Shown here one piece after another: positions 43,745-52,445 of a stretch of 64,000 nt of DNA; the stretch's first letter is position 1; every line of letters starts with the position of its first letter. The DNA comes from Bog-473 sp963750075 (GTDB taxonomy: Bacteria; Actinomycetota; Acidimicrobiia; Acidimicrobiales; RAAP-2): the NCBI GenBank assembly GCA_963750075.1, contig CAVVPG010000008.1, positions 62,001-126,000 of the forward strand. The letters are read 5' to 3'. The notes beneath the pieces were generated by a model. It was not told the DNA's origin. It saw only the letters and a program-made list of their open reading frames with translations, and did no database searches. The position numbers and the translations under genes were made by a program.

Positions 43745-44149
43745 TCAGTCCTCGCGCCGGTGGAAGCGGGAACGGAACCAGTCTCGTGCGTCGCTCACCG
43801 CGCCCTCGATGCCGTTCGAGGCGCCCGCCGATTTCGACTGTTCTCCGTCCTTCGCACGCGTCAGGTCGTGCCAGCCGGCCCGGCCCATGCGCCGCAGGTT
43901 CCGCTCGAACCACACCGCCGAGGCGAACATGATGACGACGCCGACCAGGCCGGCGATGACCGACTCGCTGTAGAAGGCGACCAGGATGACCACGCCGAGG
44001 ACGAACGTCACGGCGGCCCACTTGCAGTAGCGGCCCGCGTGCCGGTAGACGGTCTCCGACCTCACCCGCTCTGCGAACTCCGGGTCCTGGCGGACCAGTG
44101 ACTCCTCGAGCTCGGCCAGGATTCGCTGTTCGTGGTCGGAAAGCGGCAC
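43745..44149 (-). CDS. DUF3040 membrane protein
   Basis: 134 residues. The family head VPLSDHEQRILAELEESLVRQDP is followed by two adjoining hydrophobic helices (AVTFVLGVVILVAFYSESVIAGLVGVVIM, split by a short turn) and a basic tail. DUF3040 is actinobacterial, with unknown function. GTG 44149 is set by the family start; longer upstream frame is non-coding in character. 44150-44418 contains no supported gene. Confidence 0.85.
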   Translation of the reverse strand: MPLSDHEQRILAELEESLVRQDPEFAERVRSETVYRHAGRYCKWAAVTFVLGVVILVAFYSESVIAGLVGVVIMFASAVWFERNLRRMGRAGWHDLTRAKDGEQSKSAGASNGIEGAVSDARDWFRSRFHRRED

Positions 44150-44418
44150 TACAACCTGCCCCCTGGGGTCTCCACATCCATCTGCGCCCCATGTTTGCAC
44201 GCCCGGACGGCGCGGACAATGAGGATGTCCCCGTTCGTTCCTGCGCCAGAGGCGGTCTCCACCGCCGCCCAGCTTAGAACCGGATCGGGGGTGACCGGAC
44301 GCGGTCACCGACTTGTCACGGGCCGCCCCGGCCCGGCTCAGGCGGGCGGGCCGCGGCGCTCAGCGGCCCGGGCGGGCGGGGCGGCCGGGCACACGGCCGC
44401 GGCCTGGGCGTCGGGCGG

Positions 44419-44691
44419 CTACTCCTTGGGCTTGCGCCGCATGATCAGAGCCGCGATGAGCGCCCCGAGCAGGCCCGAGATCACGATGACGAGGATCAGC
44501 GGCGCCTGGCGGTTGAAGACCCAGAAGTCGATGCGGACCCGTCGCAGGTTGGCGAGCGCGAACCAGCCCAGGAGGATCACCGCCACGGCGATCCCCACCA
44601 GGGTGGCCTGGTGGCGCCGGTCGACCGCCTTGCCGCCGTCGCCGCCGTGGTCGTGCTCCACGGGATCGCTGTGCACGGGACGCTTGGCCAT
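44419..44691 (-). CDS. LapA/DUF1049-type small membrane protein
   Basis: 90 residues, two transmembrane helices: LVGIAVAVILLGWFALANL and PLILVIVISGLLGALIAALI, joined by RRVRIDFWVFNRQ, the DUF1049 signature. Ends in basic MRRKPKE. N-terminus is His/Asp-rich (DPVEHDHGGDGG). LapA proteins help build envelope or lipopolysaccharide machinery in Gram-negatives; the role here is unknown. Confidence 0.82.
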   Translation of the reverse strand: MAKRPVHSDPVEHDHGGDGGKAVDRRHQATLVGIAVAVILLGWFALANLRRVRIDFWVFNRQAPLILVIVISGLLGALIAALIMRRKPKE

Positions 44692-44798
44692 GGGGCCATT
44701 CTGCCCGCTGGCGGTGTGCCGTGGGGGCGCCCGCTGCCGCCCACCGGGCACCGCGCCCGCCGCCAGCTGCTATGAGAGAGGTCCCGAGAGGAGAGTTG

Positions 44799-46361
44799 AT
44801 GAGCCCGAGCGAGATACTCACCGGAGCCCGCACCATGTGGGAGCTCGTCGACCGGCGCGCCCAGGCGTCGCCGGACCACCCGATGCTCATCGCCGCCGAC
44901 GGTGAGACGCTCACGTTCGGGCAGTTCCGGGACAGGGCCGAGCGGGTCGCCGCCGGACTCCATCACATGGGCGTCACGACCGGATCGGTGGTGTCGTGGC
45001 AGCTCCCCACCCGCATCGACACGGTCGTCCTCTCCATTGCGCTGTCACGCCTCGGGGCCGTCCAGAACCCGATCATCCACCTCTACCGCGAGCGCGAGGT
45101 CGGCTTCGCACTGCGCCAGACCGGTGCCTCGCTCTTCGTCATCCCCGGCACCTGGCGGGACACCGACTTCGGCGCCATCGCCGACCGCGCGCTGGCGGGC
45201 GCCCCGAGCCGTCCGGAGATCCTCACCACCGACGGCGGGCTTCCGGAGGCCGACCCCGCGGTCCTGCCCCCGCCTCCGCCGGGGACGGAACCCGACGCCG
45301 CCCCGATCCGCTGGATCTACTACACGTCGGGCTCCACGGCCGATCCCAAAGGCGTCCAGCACACCGACCAGACGTTGATCGCCGGCGGCTGGGGGCTCGC
45401 ACGCGCCCTCGACATGGGTCCCGACGACGTCGGTTCGATCGCGTTCCCGTTCGCGCACATCGCGGGCCCCGACTATCTGGTGACGATGCTCTCCTTCGGC
45501 TTCCCCGCGATCCTCGTGGAGGCGTTCTCCGCTCTCGACGTCCTGCCCATCTTCCGCAGACACGGCGCCACCATGGTGGGCGGCAGCACCGCGTTCTACG
45601 TGGCCTACCTCGCCGAGCAGCGCAAGAACCCGGGCGAGCCCATTCTCCCCGCGCTGCGGCTCATGTCCGGGGGCGGCGCGGCCAAGCCGCCCGAGGTCCA
45701 CTCCGAGGTGCGCGACGAGATCGGCGGCAGGGGCGTCGTCCATGGCTACGGAATGACCGAGGTGCCGATGATCTCCAACGGCTCGCCGCACGACACCGAC
45801 GAACAGCTGGCCAACACCGACGGCAAACCGGTCGAGGGGGCGGAGGTCCGCATCGTGACGCTCGACGGCCGGGTCGCCGCTGCCGACGAGGAAGGTGAGG
45901 TGCGCGTCAAGGGCCCGATGGTCTTCCACGGCTACACCGACCCGGCCCTGACGAAGGAGGCCTTCGACGAGGACGGCTTCTTCCGGACGGGCGACCTGGG
46001 ACGCCTGCGGCCCGACGGGCACCTCACACTGACGGGCCGCCTGAAGGACGTGATCGTCCGCAAGGGGGAGAACATCAGCGCCAAGGAGATCGAGGACCTC
46101 CTCTACACCCACCCCAAGGTGATCGAGGTGGCGGTGATCGGGCTGGCCGACCCGGAACGGGGCGAGCGCGTCTGTGCCGTGGTCCAACTCGCCGAGGGTG
46201 CCGACGGGCTCGAACTGTCCGACGTGGTGGCCTTCTGCCGCGATGCCGGCCTCATGACCCAGAAGATCCCCGAGCAACTCGAGATCCGCACCGACTGGCC
46301 GCGCGCGGGGACGGGCAAGATCGTGAAGAAGTCGCTCCGCGATGAGTACGCGCCGGCGTGA
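44799..46361 (+). CDS. AMP-dependent acyl-CoA synthetase/ligase
   Basis: 520 residues. AMP-binding motif IYYTSGSTADPKGVQHTD near 175, GYGMTEVPM near 317, TGDLGRLRPDGHLTLTGRLKDVIVRKGENISAKEIE and the C-terminal catalytic Lys in GTGKIVKKSLR. It resembles cyclohexanecarboxylate/long-chain CoA ligases; the acid substrate cannot be assigned. ATG 44799 has AGGAGAG seven bases upstream. Its stop overlaps the phosphatase start (GTGA). Confidence 0.9.
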   Translation: MSPSEILTGARTMWELVDRRAQASPDHPMLIAADGETLTFGQFRDRAERVAAGLHHMGVTTGSVVSWQLPTRIDTVVLSIALSRLGAVQNPIIHLYREREVGFALRQTGASLFVIPGTWRDTDFGAIADRALAGAPSRPEILTTDGGLPEADPAVLPPPPPGTEPDAAPIRWIYYTSGSTADPKGVQHTDQTLIAGGWGLARALDMGPDDVGSIAFPFAHIAGPDYLVTMLSFGFPAILVEAFSALDVLPIFRRHGATMVGGSTAFYVAYLAEQRKNPGEPILPALRLMSGGGAAKPPEVHSEVRDEIGGRGVVHGYGMTEVPMISNGSPHDTDEQLANTDGKPVEGAEVRIVTLDGRVAAADEEGEVRVKGPMVFHGYTDPALTKEAFDEDGFFRTGDLGRLRPDGHLTLTGRLKDVIVRKGENISAKEIEDLLYTHPKVIEVAVIGLADPERGERVCAVVQLAEGADGLELSDVVAFCRDAGLMTQKIPEQLEIRTDWPRAGTGKIVKKSLRDEYAPA

Positions 46362-46915
46362 GCGGCTCCGTGCGGGGCCTCGTGATCCCTCCGGACCCGA
46401 TCGGGGACCGCCCCTACCGCATCGTCTTCGTCTGCACCGGGAACATCTGCCGGTCCCCCATGGCCGAGGTCATCACGCGGTCGCTGGCGGCGTCCGCCGA
46501 GCTCGCTGACGGAACGCACCTCACCGACCATCTCGACGTCCGCAGTGCGGGCACCGGGCCCTGGCACGAGGGCGAGCCGATGCACGCGCTCGCCTCGGCC
46601 ACGCTCGTCCGGGCCGGCTACCCGGACCACCGGCACGTCGCGCACCAGTTCACGTCCTCGTCGATGGGCCACATCGACCTCATGGTGGCGCTCGACCGTC
46701 GCCACCAACAGACGCTGCGCGGCCTCGGGGCCGACCCCGAGCGCCTCGTCCTCCTGCGAGCGTTCGATCCCGCCGCGGGCGCCGCGGCGGACGTGCCGGA
46801 CCCCTACTACGGGGACGACGCCGTCTTCGACGAGTGCCGCGACATGATCGCGGCCGCGTGCACGGGCCTCGTGGCCTCGCTGGCGGCGCACTGGGACTCG
46901 CTCTGGGTGGCCTAG
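46358..46915 (+). CDS. Low-molecular-weight protein tyrosine phosphatase
   Basis: 185 residues. The catalytic P-loop CTGNICR (Cys26 to Arg32) is followed by SPMAE, and the general acid is in VPDPYYGDD. Such phosphatases counter tyrosine kinases or act on small phospho-compounds. Coupled to the acyl-CoA ligase by GTGA overlap, an unusual pairing. N-terminus has a 20-residue extension before the first strand. Confidence 0.92.
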   Translation: MSGSVRGLVIPPDPIGDRPYRIVFVCTGNICRSPMAEVITRSLAASAELADGTHLTDHLDVRSAGTGPWHEGEPMHALASATLVRAGYPDHRHVAHQFTSSSMGHIDLMVALDRRHQQTLRGLGADPERLVLLRAFDPAAGAAADVPDPYYGDDAVFDECRDMIAAACTGLVASLAAHWDSLWVA

Positions 46916-46972
46916 CCTTCGACGCCGGTCACGCGAAAGGGCTGGTCAGCGACTCACCCGCCGGGGTCCGGG

Positions 46973-46998
46973 TGTCAAACGTGTGACATAGTGCCGTC
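46973..46998 (+). promoter_or_regulatory. Palindromic operator and -10 box of capA
   Basis: TGTCAAACGTGTGACA (46973-46988) is an inverted repeat (TGTCA / TGACA around ACGT). It abuts CATAGT (46987-46992), six bases before GTG 46999, so a bound regulator would cover the promoter. The regulator is unknown. Confidence 0.5.
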
Positions 46999-48375
46999 GT
47001 GGTCTCGCGAAGGGTCATGCGCCGGCGCCGTCAGTTTGCGTTCGGTGGCGCGCTCCTCCTCCTGCTCCTGATCTATTTCGCCTTCTTCTCGGGCGGGTCG
47101 GGCAAGCCCACGGCCTCGACGACGTCGACGACGACACAGCACGCCAACACCACCGCGGCCGACTTCCCCAAGCACTCACCGCTCAACCCGGACTGGAAGG
47201 GCGACGGGCGGACGGTGACGCTCGGCTTCGGCGGCGACGTGCACTTCGAGGGCACGGTCGGCGCAAACCTCGCCAAGGACCCGTCGACCGCTCTCGGCAC
47301 GACCATCCCGCAGCTCTTCTCCGGCGCGCAGTTCTCCATGGTGAACCTGGAGTCGGTGATCACCGACGGCACCTGTCCCGAGCCCCAGTCGAAGCCCTAC
47401 ATCTTCGACGCGCCGGCATCGGCGATCACCGCCCTCAAGAGCTCGAGCATCTCCCTCGTGACGGAGGCCAACGACCACGGATTCGACTGCGGCCCGCAGG
47501 GCCTGTCCCAGAACATGACGATCGCCTCCCAGGCCGGCTATCCGATCATCGGCATCGGCAACAACGCGGCCCAGGCCTTCGCCCCGTATCGGGTCACCAT
47601 CGACGGGCAGCGCATTGCGGTCGTGTCAGCGACCCAGGTCATCACCGACAACCTCGTGAGCACCTGGACCGCAAGCGCCACCCAACCGGGCGTCGCCTCC
47701 GCCATCGACCCGACCGCCCTGGTGCGTGAGGTCCAGCAGCTGCGCCGCACGGCGGACACCGTCATCGTCTATCTGCACTGGGGCACCGAGACCCAGGCCT
47801 GCCCGAATCCGCAACAGGAACCCCTCGCGCAGCAACTCGTCAAGGCAGGAGCGGACATCGTGCTGGGCGCGGACGCTCACGTCCTCCTCGGGGGCGGCTA
47901 CCTCGGGAGCGCGTACGTGGACTACGGACTCGGCAATTTCGCCTTCTACGACTACAACCCCCCCGAGACCGACAGTGGGTCCCTGATCATCTCGGTGGAG
48001 GGCCGCCACATCAAGGACGTCACGTTCCGGCCCGCCACGATCGTGGCCGGAGTGCCCCAGCCGTTGTCCGGCACGGCCGCCACGACCGCGCTCCAGAGCT
48101 GGAACGCGGCGCGCGGCTGCACCAATCTGTCGGCAACCCCGTCGGCCAGCGTGGCGACCATGGACGGCGAGCACGTGCCGTTCGTCGCGCCCCCGACCAC
48201 GACCACCACGACGACCACGGCCGCCGGCAATTCCGGTGCCGCCACGACCAGCACCACAGCCGGCTCCGGATCGTCGCCGACCGGAGGCAGTGGGAGCGGG
48301 ACCAGCGCCGCCACGACCACCACGTCGACGACGCCCGCCTCGACGACGACGGCACCCACCGACAACGCAGGCTGA
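46999..48375 (+). CDS. capA: CapA/PgsA-family metallophosphatase-like protein
   Basis: 458 residues. An N-terminal signal anchor (FAFGGALLLLLLIYFAFF), Thr-rich linker, then a CapA domain: LGFGGDVHFEG, FSMVNLESVIT, TEANDHGFDCG, VIVYLHWGTE and GADIVLGADAHVL, which supply the metallophosphoesterase-like metal ligands. A Thr/Ser/Gly-rich tail of about 75 residues follows. CapA/PgsA proteins support poly-gamma-glutamate synthesis in Bacillus; no pgsBC partners are here, so the role is open. Confidence 0.87.
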   Translation: MVSRRVMRRRRQFAFGGALLLLLLIYFAFFSGGSGKPTASTTSTTTQHANTTAADFPKHSPLNPDWKGDGRTVTLGFGGDVHFEGTVGANLAKDPSTALGTTIPQLFSGAQFSMVNLESVITDGTCPEPQSKPYIFDAPASAITALKSSSISLVTEANDHGFDCGPQGLSQNMTIASQAGYPIIGIGNNAAQAFAPYRVTIDGQRIAVVSATQVITDNLVSTWTASATQPGVASAIDPTALVREVQQLRRTADTVIVYLHWGTETQACPNPQQEPLAQQLVKAGADIVLGADAHVLLGGGYLGSAYVDYGLGNFAFYDYNPPETDSGSLIISVEGRHIKDVTFRPATIVAGVPQPLSGTAATTALQSWNAARGCTNLSATPSASVATMDGEHVPFVAPPTTTTTTTTAAGNSGAATTSTTAGSGSSPTGGSGSGTSAATTTTSTTPASTTTAPTDNAG

Positions 48376-48403
48376 GACCGGGACCCCGCACCGTTGCGTC
48401 TGC

Positions 48404-48985
48404 TCAGCTCACGGAGGCGAAGGTCGGTGCGCCGTCCTCGAGCGGCACCCTGGCGGCCCGGGCCGTGAAGCTGATGGCGTGGTACCAGCCGCAGAGGAGC
48501 AGCAGGTCCAGCAGCTGTGCCTCGTCAAAGTGACCGCGCAGATCCCGCCAGAGAGGGTCGCTGACGTCCGCCGAGTCGTGCAGCTCGTCCGCGAGGCGGA
48601 TGAGTAGACGATCCCGCTCCTCCACCCAGCACCCGTCACCGGGTCCGCCGTGGGTGAGGGAGGCCACCTGCGTGTCGCCGAGACCTGCCCGCGCCGCGAA
48701 GAAGGCCACGTGCACGCCCCACTCGTACTCGCAGCCGCAGCGCGCACAGGTGCGGTCGATCACGATCTCCCGCTCCCGTAGCCCGACGGAGAACGAGCGC
48801 CCCAGCTGGTGGCGTCCCCACGGTTGCATCGCCGCCGCCATCGGTGGGTTCCACACGAATGTGCGGAACAAGGCGATCGGGGGCGCGCCGGGGGGCATCA
48901 TCGAGCGCAGCCGCTCCTCCACCGCCGGGTCGAAAGGCGGCTCGAGCGGTGCGATGCGCGGGGCGCGCGACCGGTTCTCGTTCAT
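48404..48985 (-). CDS. Carboxymuconolactone decarboxylase-family protein
   Basis: 193 residues. The AhpD-like catalytic region reads REREIVIDRTCARCGCEYEWGVHV with Cys80, Cys83, Cys85, Glu87 and His92, matching the ECxxC...H arrangement of the family. Not close to the copy at 7550. GGAGG lies upstream of the ATG. It is divergent from an HxlR regulator, with paired palindromes between, and is the likely target of that regulator. Confidence 0.87.
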   Translation of the reverse strand: MNENRSRAPRIAPLEPPFDPAVEERLRSMMPPGAPPIALFRTFVWNPPMAAAMQPWGRHQLGRSFSVGLREREIVIDRTCARCGCEYEWGVHVAFFAARAGLGDTQVASLTHGGPGDGCWVEERDRLLIRLADELHDSADVSDPLWRDLRGHFDEAQLLDLLLLCGWYHAISFTARAARVPLEDGAPTFASVS

Positions 48986-49005
48986 CTCCTGACCTCCATT
49001 TTGGG

Positions 49006-49067
49006 TTTCTGATTCCGAAACACTTCCATCGGGCGGTACCCTAGCCGAAACGTTTCGGATTCAGAAC
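49006..49067. promoter_or_regulatory. HxlR operator: 14-bp palindrome within a long inverted repeat
   Basis: CCGAAACGTTTCGG at 49045-49058 is a perfect palindrome. Its right arm extends as GTTTCGGATTCAGAA (49052-49066), which matches in inverted form TTCTGATTCCGAAAC at 49007-49021 in 14 of 15 positions. Two such sites between a divergent regulator and enzyme are the classic layout of an autoregulated repressor. TACCCT at 49037-49042 may be a -10. Confidence 0.7.
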
Positions 49068-49111
49068 ACTCCGTAGCCCGTGAGACCTACCGACCAGGAG
49101 AGGCCATCCCC

Positions 49112-49459
49112 GTGACGCCCAACACGCCAATCCCGGGCCGACCGGTCCGGGGCTCGACCTCGGGCCGGCCGCTCATGGCAGCCCTCGACCTCCTCGGCCG
49201 GCGCTGGACGCTGCGCATCCTCTGGGAATTGCGTGACGGCGACCTCGGCGCCCGGTCCCTGCGCGCCCGCTGCGACGACATGTCCTCGAGTGTCCTCTAC
49301 GAGAGGCTGGCCGACCTCCGCAACGCGGACCTCGTCACCAAGGGGGAAGACGGGAAGTACGCGTTGACCAAGCTCGGCCGTCAACTCGGTGACGCCATCA
49401 CCCCGTTGCAGCGGTGGGCCGAACGCTGGGCGGCGGCCCAACCCGCGCGCACGTCGTGA
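49112..49459 (+). CDS. HxlR-family winged-helix regulator
   Basis: 115 residues. HxlR domain: LMAALDLLGRRWTLRILWEL, LRARCDDMSSSVLYERLADLRNADLV and a wing EDGKYALTKLGRQL. Relatives respond to quinones, aldehydes or oxidants through cysteines; this one has a single Cys in the recognition region (ARCDD). GTG start with AGGAGAGG upstream. Expected to control the divergent decarboxylase-family gene through the palindromes between. Confidence 0.9.
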   Translation: MTPNTPIPGRPVRGSTSGRPLMAALDLLGRRWTLRILWELRDGDLGARSLRARCDDMSSSVLYERLADLRNADLVTKGEDGKYALTKLGRQLGDAITPLQRWAERWAAAQPARTS

Positions 49460-49487
49460 TCCGCGCCCTGCCGCTGCCGGCGTCGCG

Positions 49488-50972
49488 TCAGAGTGGGTCG
49501 ATCTTCGACCACGTGTGCGGCTTCTCCTCGAAGGCATCCTCACCGGGGAGCCGGCGGTAGCGGAACCGGATCTCCTCGAGGTCGTTCGGCTCGGTGACCG
49601 TCTCTTCGGACAAGCGCAGGACCATGTCCGCCTGCCGCAGCAGCACCACGCGCTGTTCGGGCGACGTCGTGTCGAGCATGATCGACCCCACGGAGTCGAT
49701 GAGCCGGATGAGCACGGCCGGATTGCGGGCGGCCGACTGGCGGATCTTGTCGAAGGCGCGGTTGACCATGCGGGCGTAGGACGGATCCGACTCGATCAGA
49801 CGCACGTTGCCCACCGCGTCCCGGTACACGCCCTCGTCGAGCACCCGGCCCGACACCCGGCCGAGGCCCGCCGAGAGCCAGTCGATGCAGGTGAGCGCCG
49901 TGAACGTGTCGTTGACCGCGGCCGAGAGGGCACGGATGGCGATCTCGACCAGCTGGTCGATGGCGAACACGGGATCCTGCACCAGCGTGCGGTGCGGCCC
50001 GGTCACGTGGGCCTTCGAGAGGGCGCGTGCGACCTCGGGCGCCGCTCCCCGCGGCCAGACCATCGCCAGAGCGCGCCCGGTGGCGAGGTAGTGGCCGGGC
50101 CGGTGCTCCAACCGGATCACCGAGTCGGTCCGGGTCGCGATGCCGATGAGCTGGGAATAGCCCACGTACTGGATGTACCCGCTCACCTGCGAGGGGACCT
50201 CCGCCCCGCGCTCCTCTATGAGCGTCAGCAATTCGGGGACCGACTTCCCTGCGTGCTTCTGCGCCACCGGCGCGGCATCGGCGCCGGCCCCCACGGCGTC
50301 GGGGAACTCCGCGTCGATCGACTTCGTCAGGTCGTCGGCGATCCCGGCGATGACTTCGGGGAGCTGGATCGACTTGGCGATGTGATGGATGAAGTAGACC
50401 AGCACCGCGAGGTCCACCATCAACAGAACCTCGGCGACCGAGGTGGAGAGGTACGGAACGAACTTCTCGGTCACGCTGCCTATGGAGACCAGCACGAGCA
50501 CCGCGTACACGAACGTCCCGACGAAGACGCCCAGCGTGACCTGGTTGCCGATGTCGCGGACGAAGTTCCGCATCATGCGGGGACCGAACTGCTGTGACGC
50601 CAGCGTCAGCGCCAGGATCGTGATGGAGAACACCACGCCGACGACGGTGATGACGGCGGCGGCGATGGCGATGAGGACCTGTTCTGCTTCGGTGCTCCCC
50701 GTGTGGATCCAACGCGGCAGGTGGATGTGACCATGGAACGCCGCCAGGTCGATCTCGAACGTCACGAGGAACAGAAGGACCGACACGACGATGAGGATGG
50801 CCGGGACGACCCACAAGGTCGTCCGGAGCTCCTCCCAGCGCCAGCTCGGCAGCTGACGGCGGTCCTTGCCGGCCCGCGCCGGCTGCAGCGTGACCAGCTC
50901 GTCGATGTCGCTCACGACGGCGCGAGCGGTCCGCGCAGCCGAGGGTTCGGGTGCAGGCGCCCGCCGGAACAC
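49488..50972 (-). CDS. DUF2254 integral membrane protein
   Basis: 494 residues. Four transmembrane helices in the first half (around 52-70, 98-122, 145-165, 185-205), then a long soluble domain with the conserved LASQQFGPRMMRNFVRD after helix 2 and DPVFAIDQLVEIAIRALSAAVNDTFTA. DUF2254 proteins are widespread and unassigned. No operon partner; the 124 bases upstream hold only its promoter region and the end of the GH4 gene. Confidence 0.87.
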   Translation of the reverse strand: MFRRAPAPEPSAARTARAVVSDIDELVTLQPARAGKDRRQLPSWRWEELRTTLWVVPAILIVVSVLLFLVTFEIDLAAFHGHIHLPRWIHTGSTEAEQVLIAIAAAVITVVGVVFSITILALTLASQQFGPRMMRNFVRDIGNQVTLGVFVGTFVYAVLVLVSIGSVTEKFVPYLSTSVAEVLLMVDLAVLVYFIHHIAKSIQLPEVIAGIADDLTKSIDAEFPDAVGAGADAAPVAQKHAGKSVPELLTLIEERGAEVPSQVSGYIQYVGYSQLIGIATRTDSVIRLEHRPGHYLATGRALAMVWPRGAAPEVARALSKAHVTGPHRTLVQDPVFAIDQLVEIAIRALSAAVNDTFTALTCIDWLSAGLGRVSGRVLDEGVYRDAVGNVRLIESDPSYARMVNRAFDKIRQSAARNPAVLIRLIDSVGSIMLDTTSPEQRVVLLRQADMVLRLSEETVTEPNDLEEIRFRYRRLPGEDAFEEKPHTWSKIDPL

Positions 50973-51096
50973 GGGGAGCGGGTCGTGGAGGTGGCGTCGG
51001 TCATGAGGAAGCTGTCACTCTTCGCCGACCAGTCTTCCCGGCACACCGATGAAACGTGAGAACACTAGCCCCACCGCCCGGTGCGCCCCTCCCGGC

Positions 51097-52422
51097 TCAC
51101 GACGGGAAGAAGCGAGGCAGAAGGTCCTTGTTGGCGGCCAAGAGCTCGTCCGCCAGCTCGGCCGCCAGCGGGTACTGGCCGACCAGAGGATTGGCCAGCA
51201 GCGCCCGCACGACGTCCTGACGGCTCCCCGAGCAGGCGGCCCGGACGGCGAGCCGCTCGTAGGCCTTGGCGTGCTGGACGAGGCCCAACATGTCGGGTGG
51301 GAGTGGGCGCTGCGGCAAGGGGTGGGCGCCGTCCGCATCGACGACGGCGGTGGTCTCGACGACCGCATCGTCGGGCAGCCCGGGCACCGCCCCGTCGTTG
51401 CGCATGTCGACGACCTGGATGTCGCCCCTCCCGTCATGCAGCGACGCCATGAGGCGCACTGCGGCCAGCGAGTAGAACGCGCCACCCCGGTACGACAGCG
51501 CCTCCGGCTTCGACACGAGGGCGGGGTCCCGGTACTCCTCGAGCAGCTTCGTCTCGAGTTCCGCCACCACGTCGGCCCGGGAGCGATGGCCCGGTGTCGC
51601 CTGCTGCGCCACCTCGGCGTCGTGCTGGTAGTAGTAGTGCACGTAGTACGAGGGCAGTGCATGCTGCATGCGGAGCACGTCGACGGGCACGCCGCTCTCG
51701 AGCTCGAGCTCGGGGCCGAAACGCTCGAAGAGCTCGTCGAGGCGATCAGTTCCACCCGGGCCGTCTCCCCCGGCGCCGTCGGGGCCGACACCGGTACCGC
51801 CACCCGTGCGGGCCGAGCGGATCCACGTCAGGTGGTTGAGCCCGACGTGCTCGATCGCCACGTCGTCGGGATCGACACCGAGATAGTGGCCGAGCCGTCG
51901 CTGGGCCCAGATGGCCACGTTGCACAGGCCCACGGCCCGGTGCCCCTCGTCGAGCAGCGCCTGCGTCACGATCCCCACCGGGTTGGTGAAGTCCACCAGC
52001 CAGGCGCCGGGGTTGGATCGTGCCGCCATCTCCTCTGCCAGCCCCAGGACGACCGGCACGGTGCGCAGCGCCTTGGCGAACCCACCGGCGCCGACCGTCT
52101 CCTGGCCCAGGCAGCCGTAGCCAACGGGAACGGTCTCGTCGACGTGGCGGGCCGCCTGGCCGCCGATGCGCAACTGCACGACGACGAAGTCGGCGCCCTC
52201 CAACGCAGCGTGGGGGTCGGCTGTCGTCGAGAAGGTGCCACCCCACCCGCGCGCCCGGAGGATGCGCTCGGAGAGACCACCGACGACGTCGCGACGCATG
52301 TCGCTCGGGTCGAGCAGGACGAGGTCGTCGACGACCATCCGGTCCTCCAGATCGCACAGCCCGTCGACGAGTTCAGGGGTGTAGGTGCTCCCTCCCCCGA
52401 CGACGGCCACCTTGGTCCCCAC
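51097..52422 (-). CDS. GH4 family glycosidase (6-phospho-beta-glucosidase type)
   Basis: 441 residues. NAD-binding VAVVGGGSTYTPELVDGL at the N-terminus, VVVQLRIGGQAAR, DFTNPVGIVTQAL, GLCNVAIW (the metal-binding CN motif, with Ala where Pro is common) and GLNHLTW. This is the GH4 set; the enzyme uses NAD and a divalent metal by a redox-elimination route. A Gly-rich insert (about 210-225) is unusual. GTG 52422 follows TACGTT by seven bases. Divergent from a BadF-type kinase: a likely sugar module. Confidence 0.88.
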   Translation of the reverse strand: MGTKVAVVGGGSTYTPELVDGLCDLEDRMVVDDLVLLDPSDMRRDVVGGLSERILRARGWGGTFSTTADPHAALEGADFVVVQLRIGGQAARHVDETVPVGYGCLGQETVGAGGFAKALRTVPVVLGLAEEMAARSNPGAWLVDFTNPVGIVTQALLDEGHRAVGLCNVAIWAQRRLGHYLGVDPDDVAIEHVGLNHLTWIRSARTGGGTGVGPDGAGGDGPGGTDRLDELFERFGPELELESGVPVDVLRMQHALPSYYVHYYYQHDAEVAQQATPGHRSRADVVAELETKLLEEYRDPALVSKPEALSYRGGAFYSLAAVRLMASLHDGRGDIQVVDMRNDGAVPGLPDDAVVETTAVVDADGAHPLPQRPLPPDMLGLVQHAKAYERLAVRAACSGSRQDVVRALLANPLVGQYPLAAELADELLAANKDLLPRFFPS

Positions 52423-52429
52423 GCAGCGC

Positions 52430-52445
52430 AACGTAACATCCGTGC
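52430..52445. promoter_or_regulatory. Overlapping divergent -10 elements for GH4 and kinase genes
   Basis: TAACAT (52434-52439) precedes the kinase GTG by six bases; TACGTT on the other strand (52435-52430) precedes the GH4 GTG by seven. The two boxes share TA at 52434-52435. Same design as the menB/menE gap. Confidence 0.5.
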
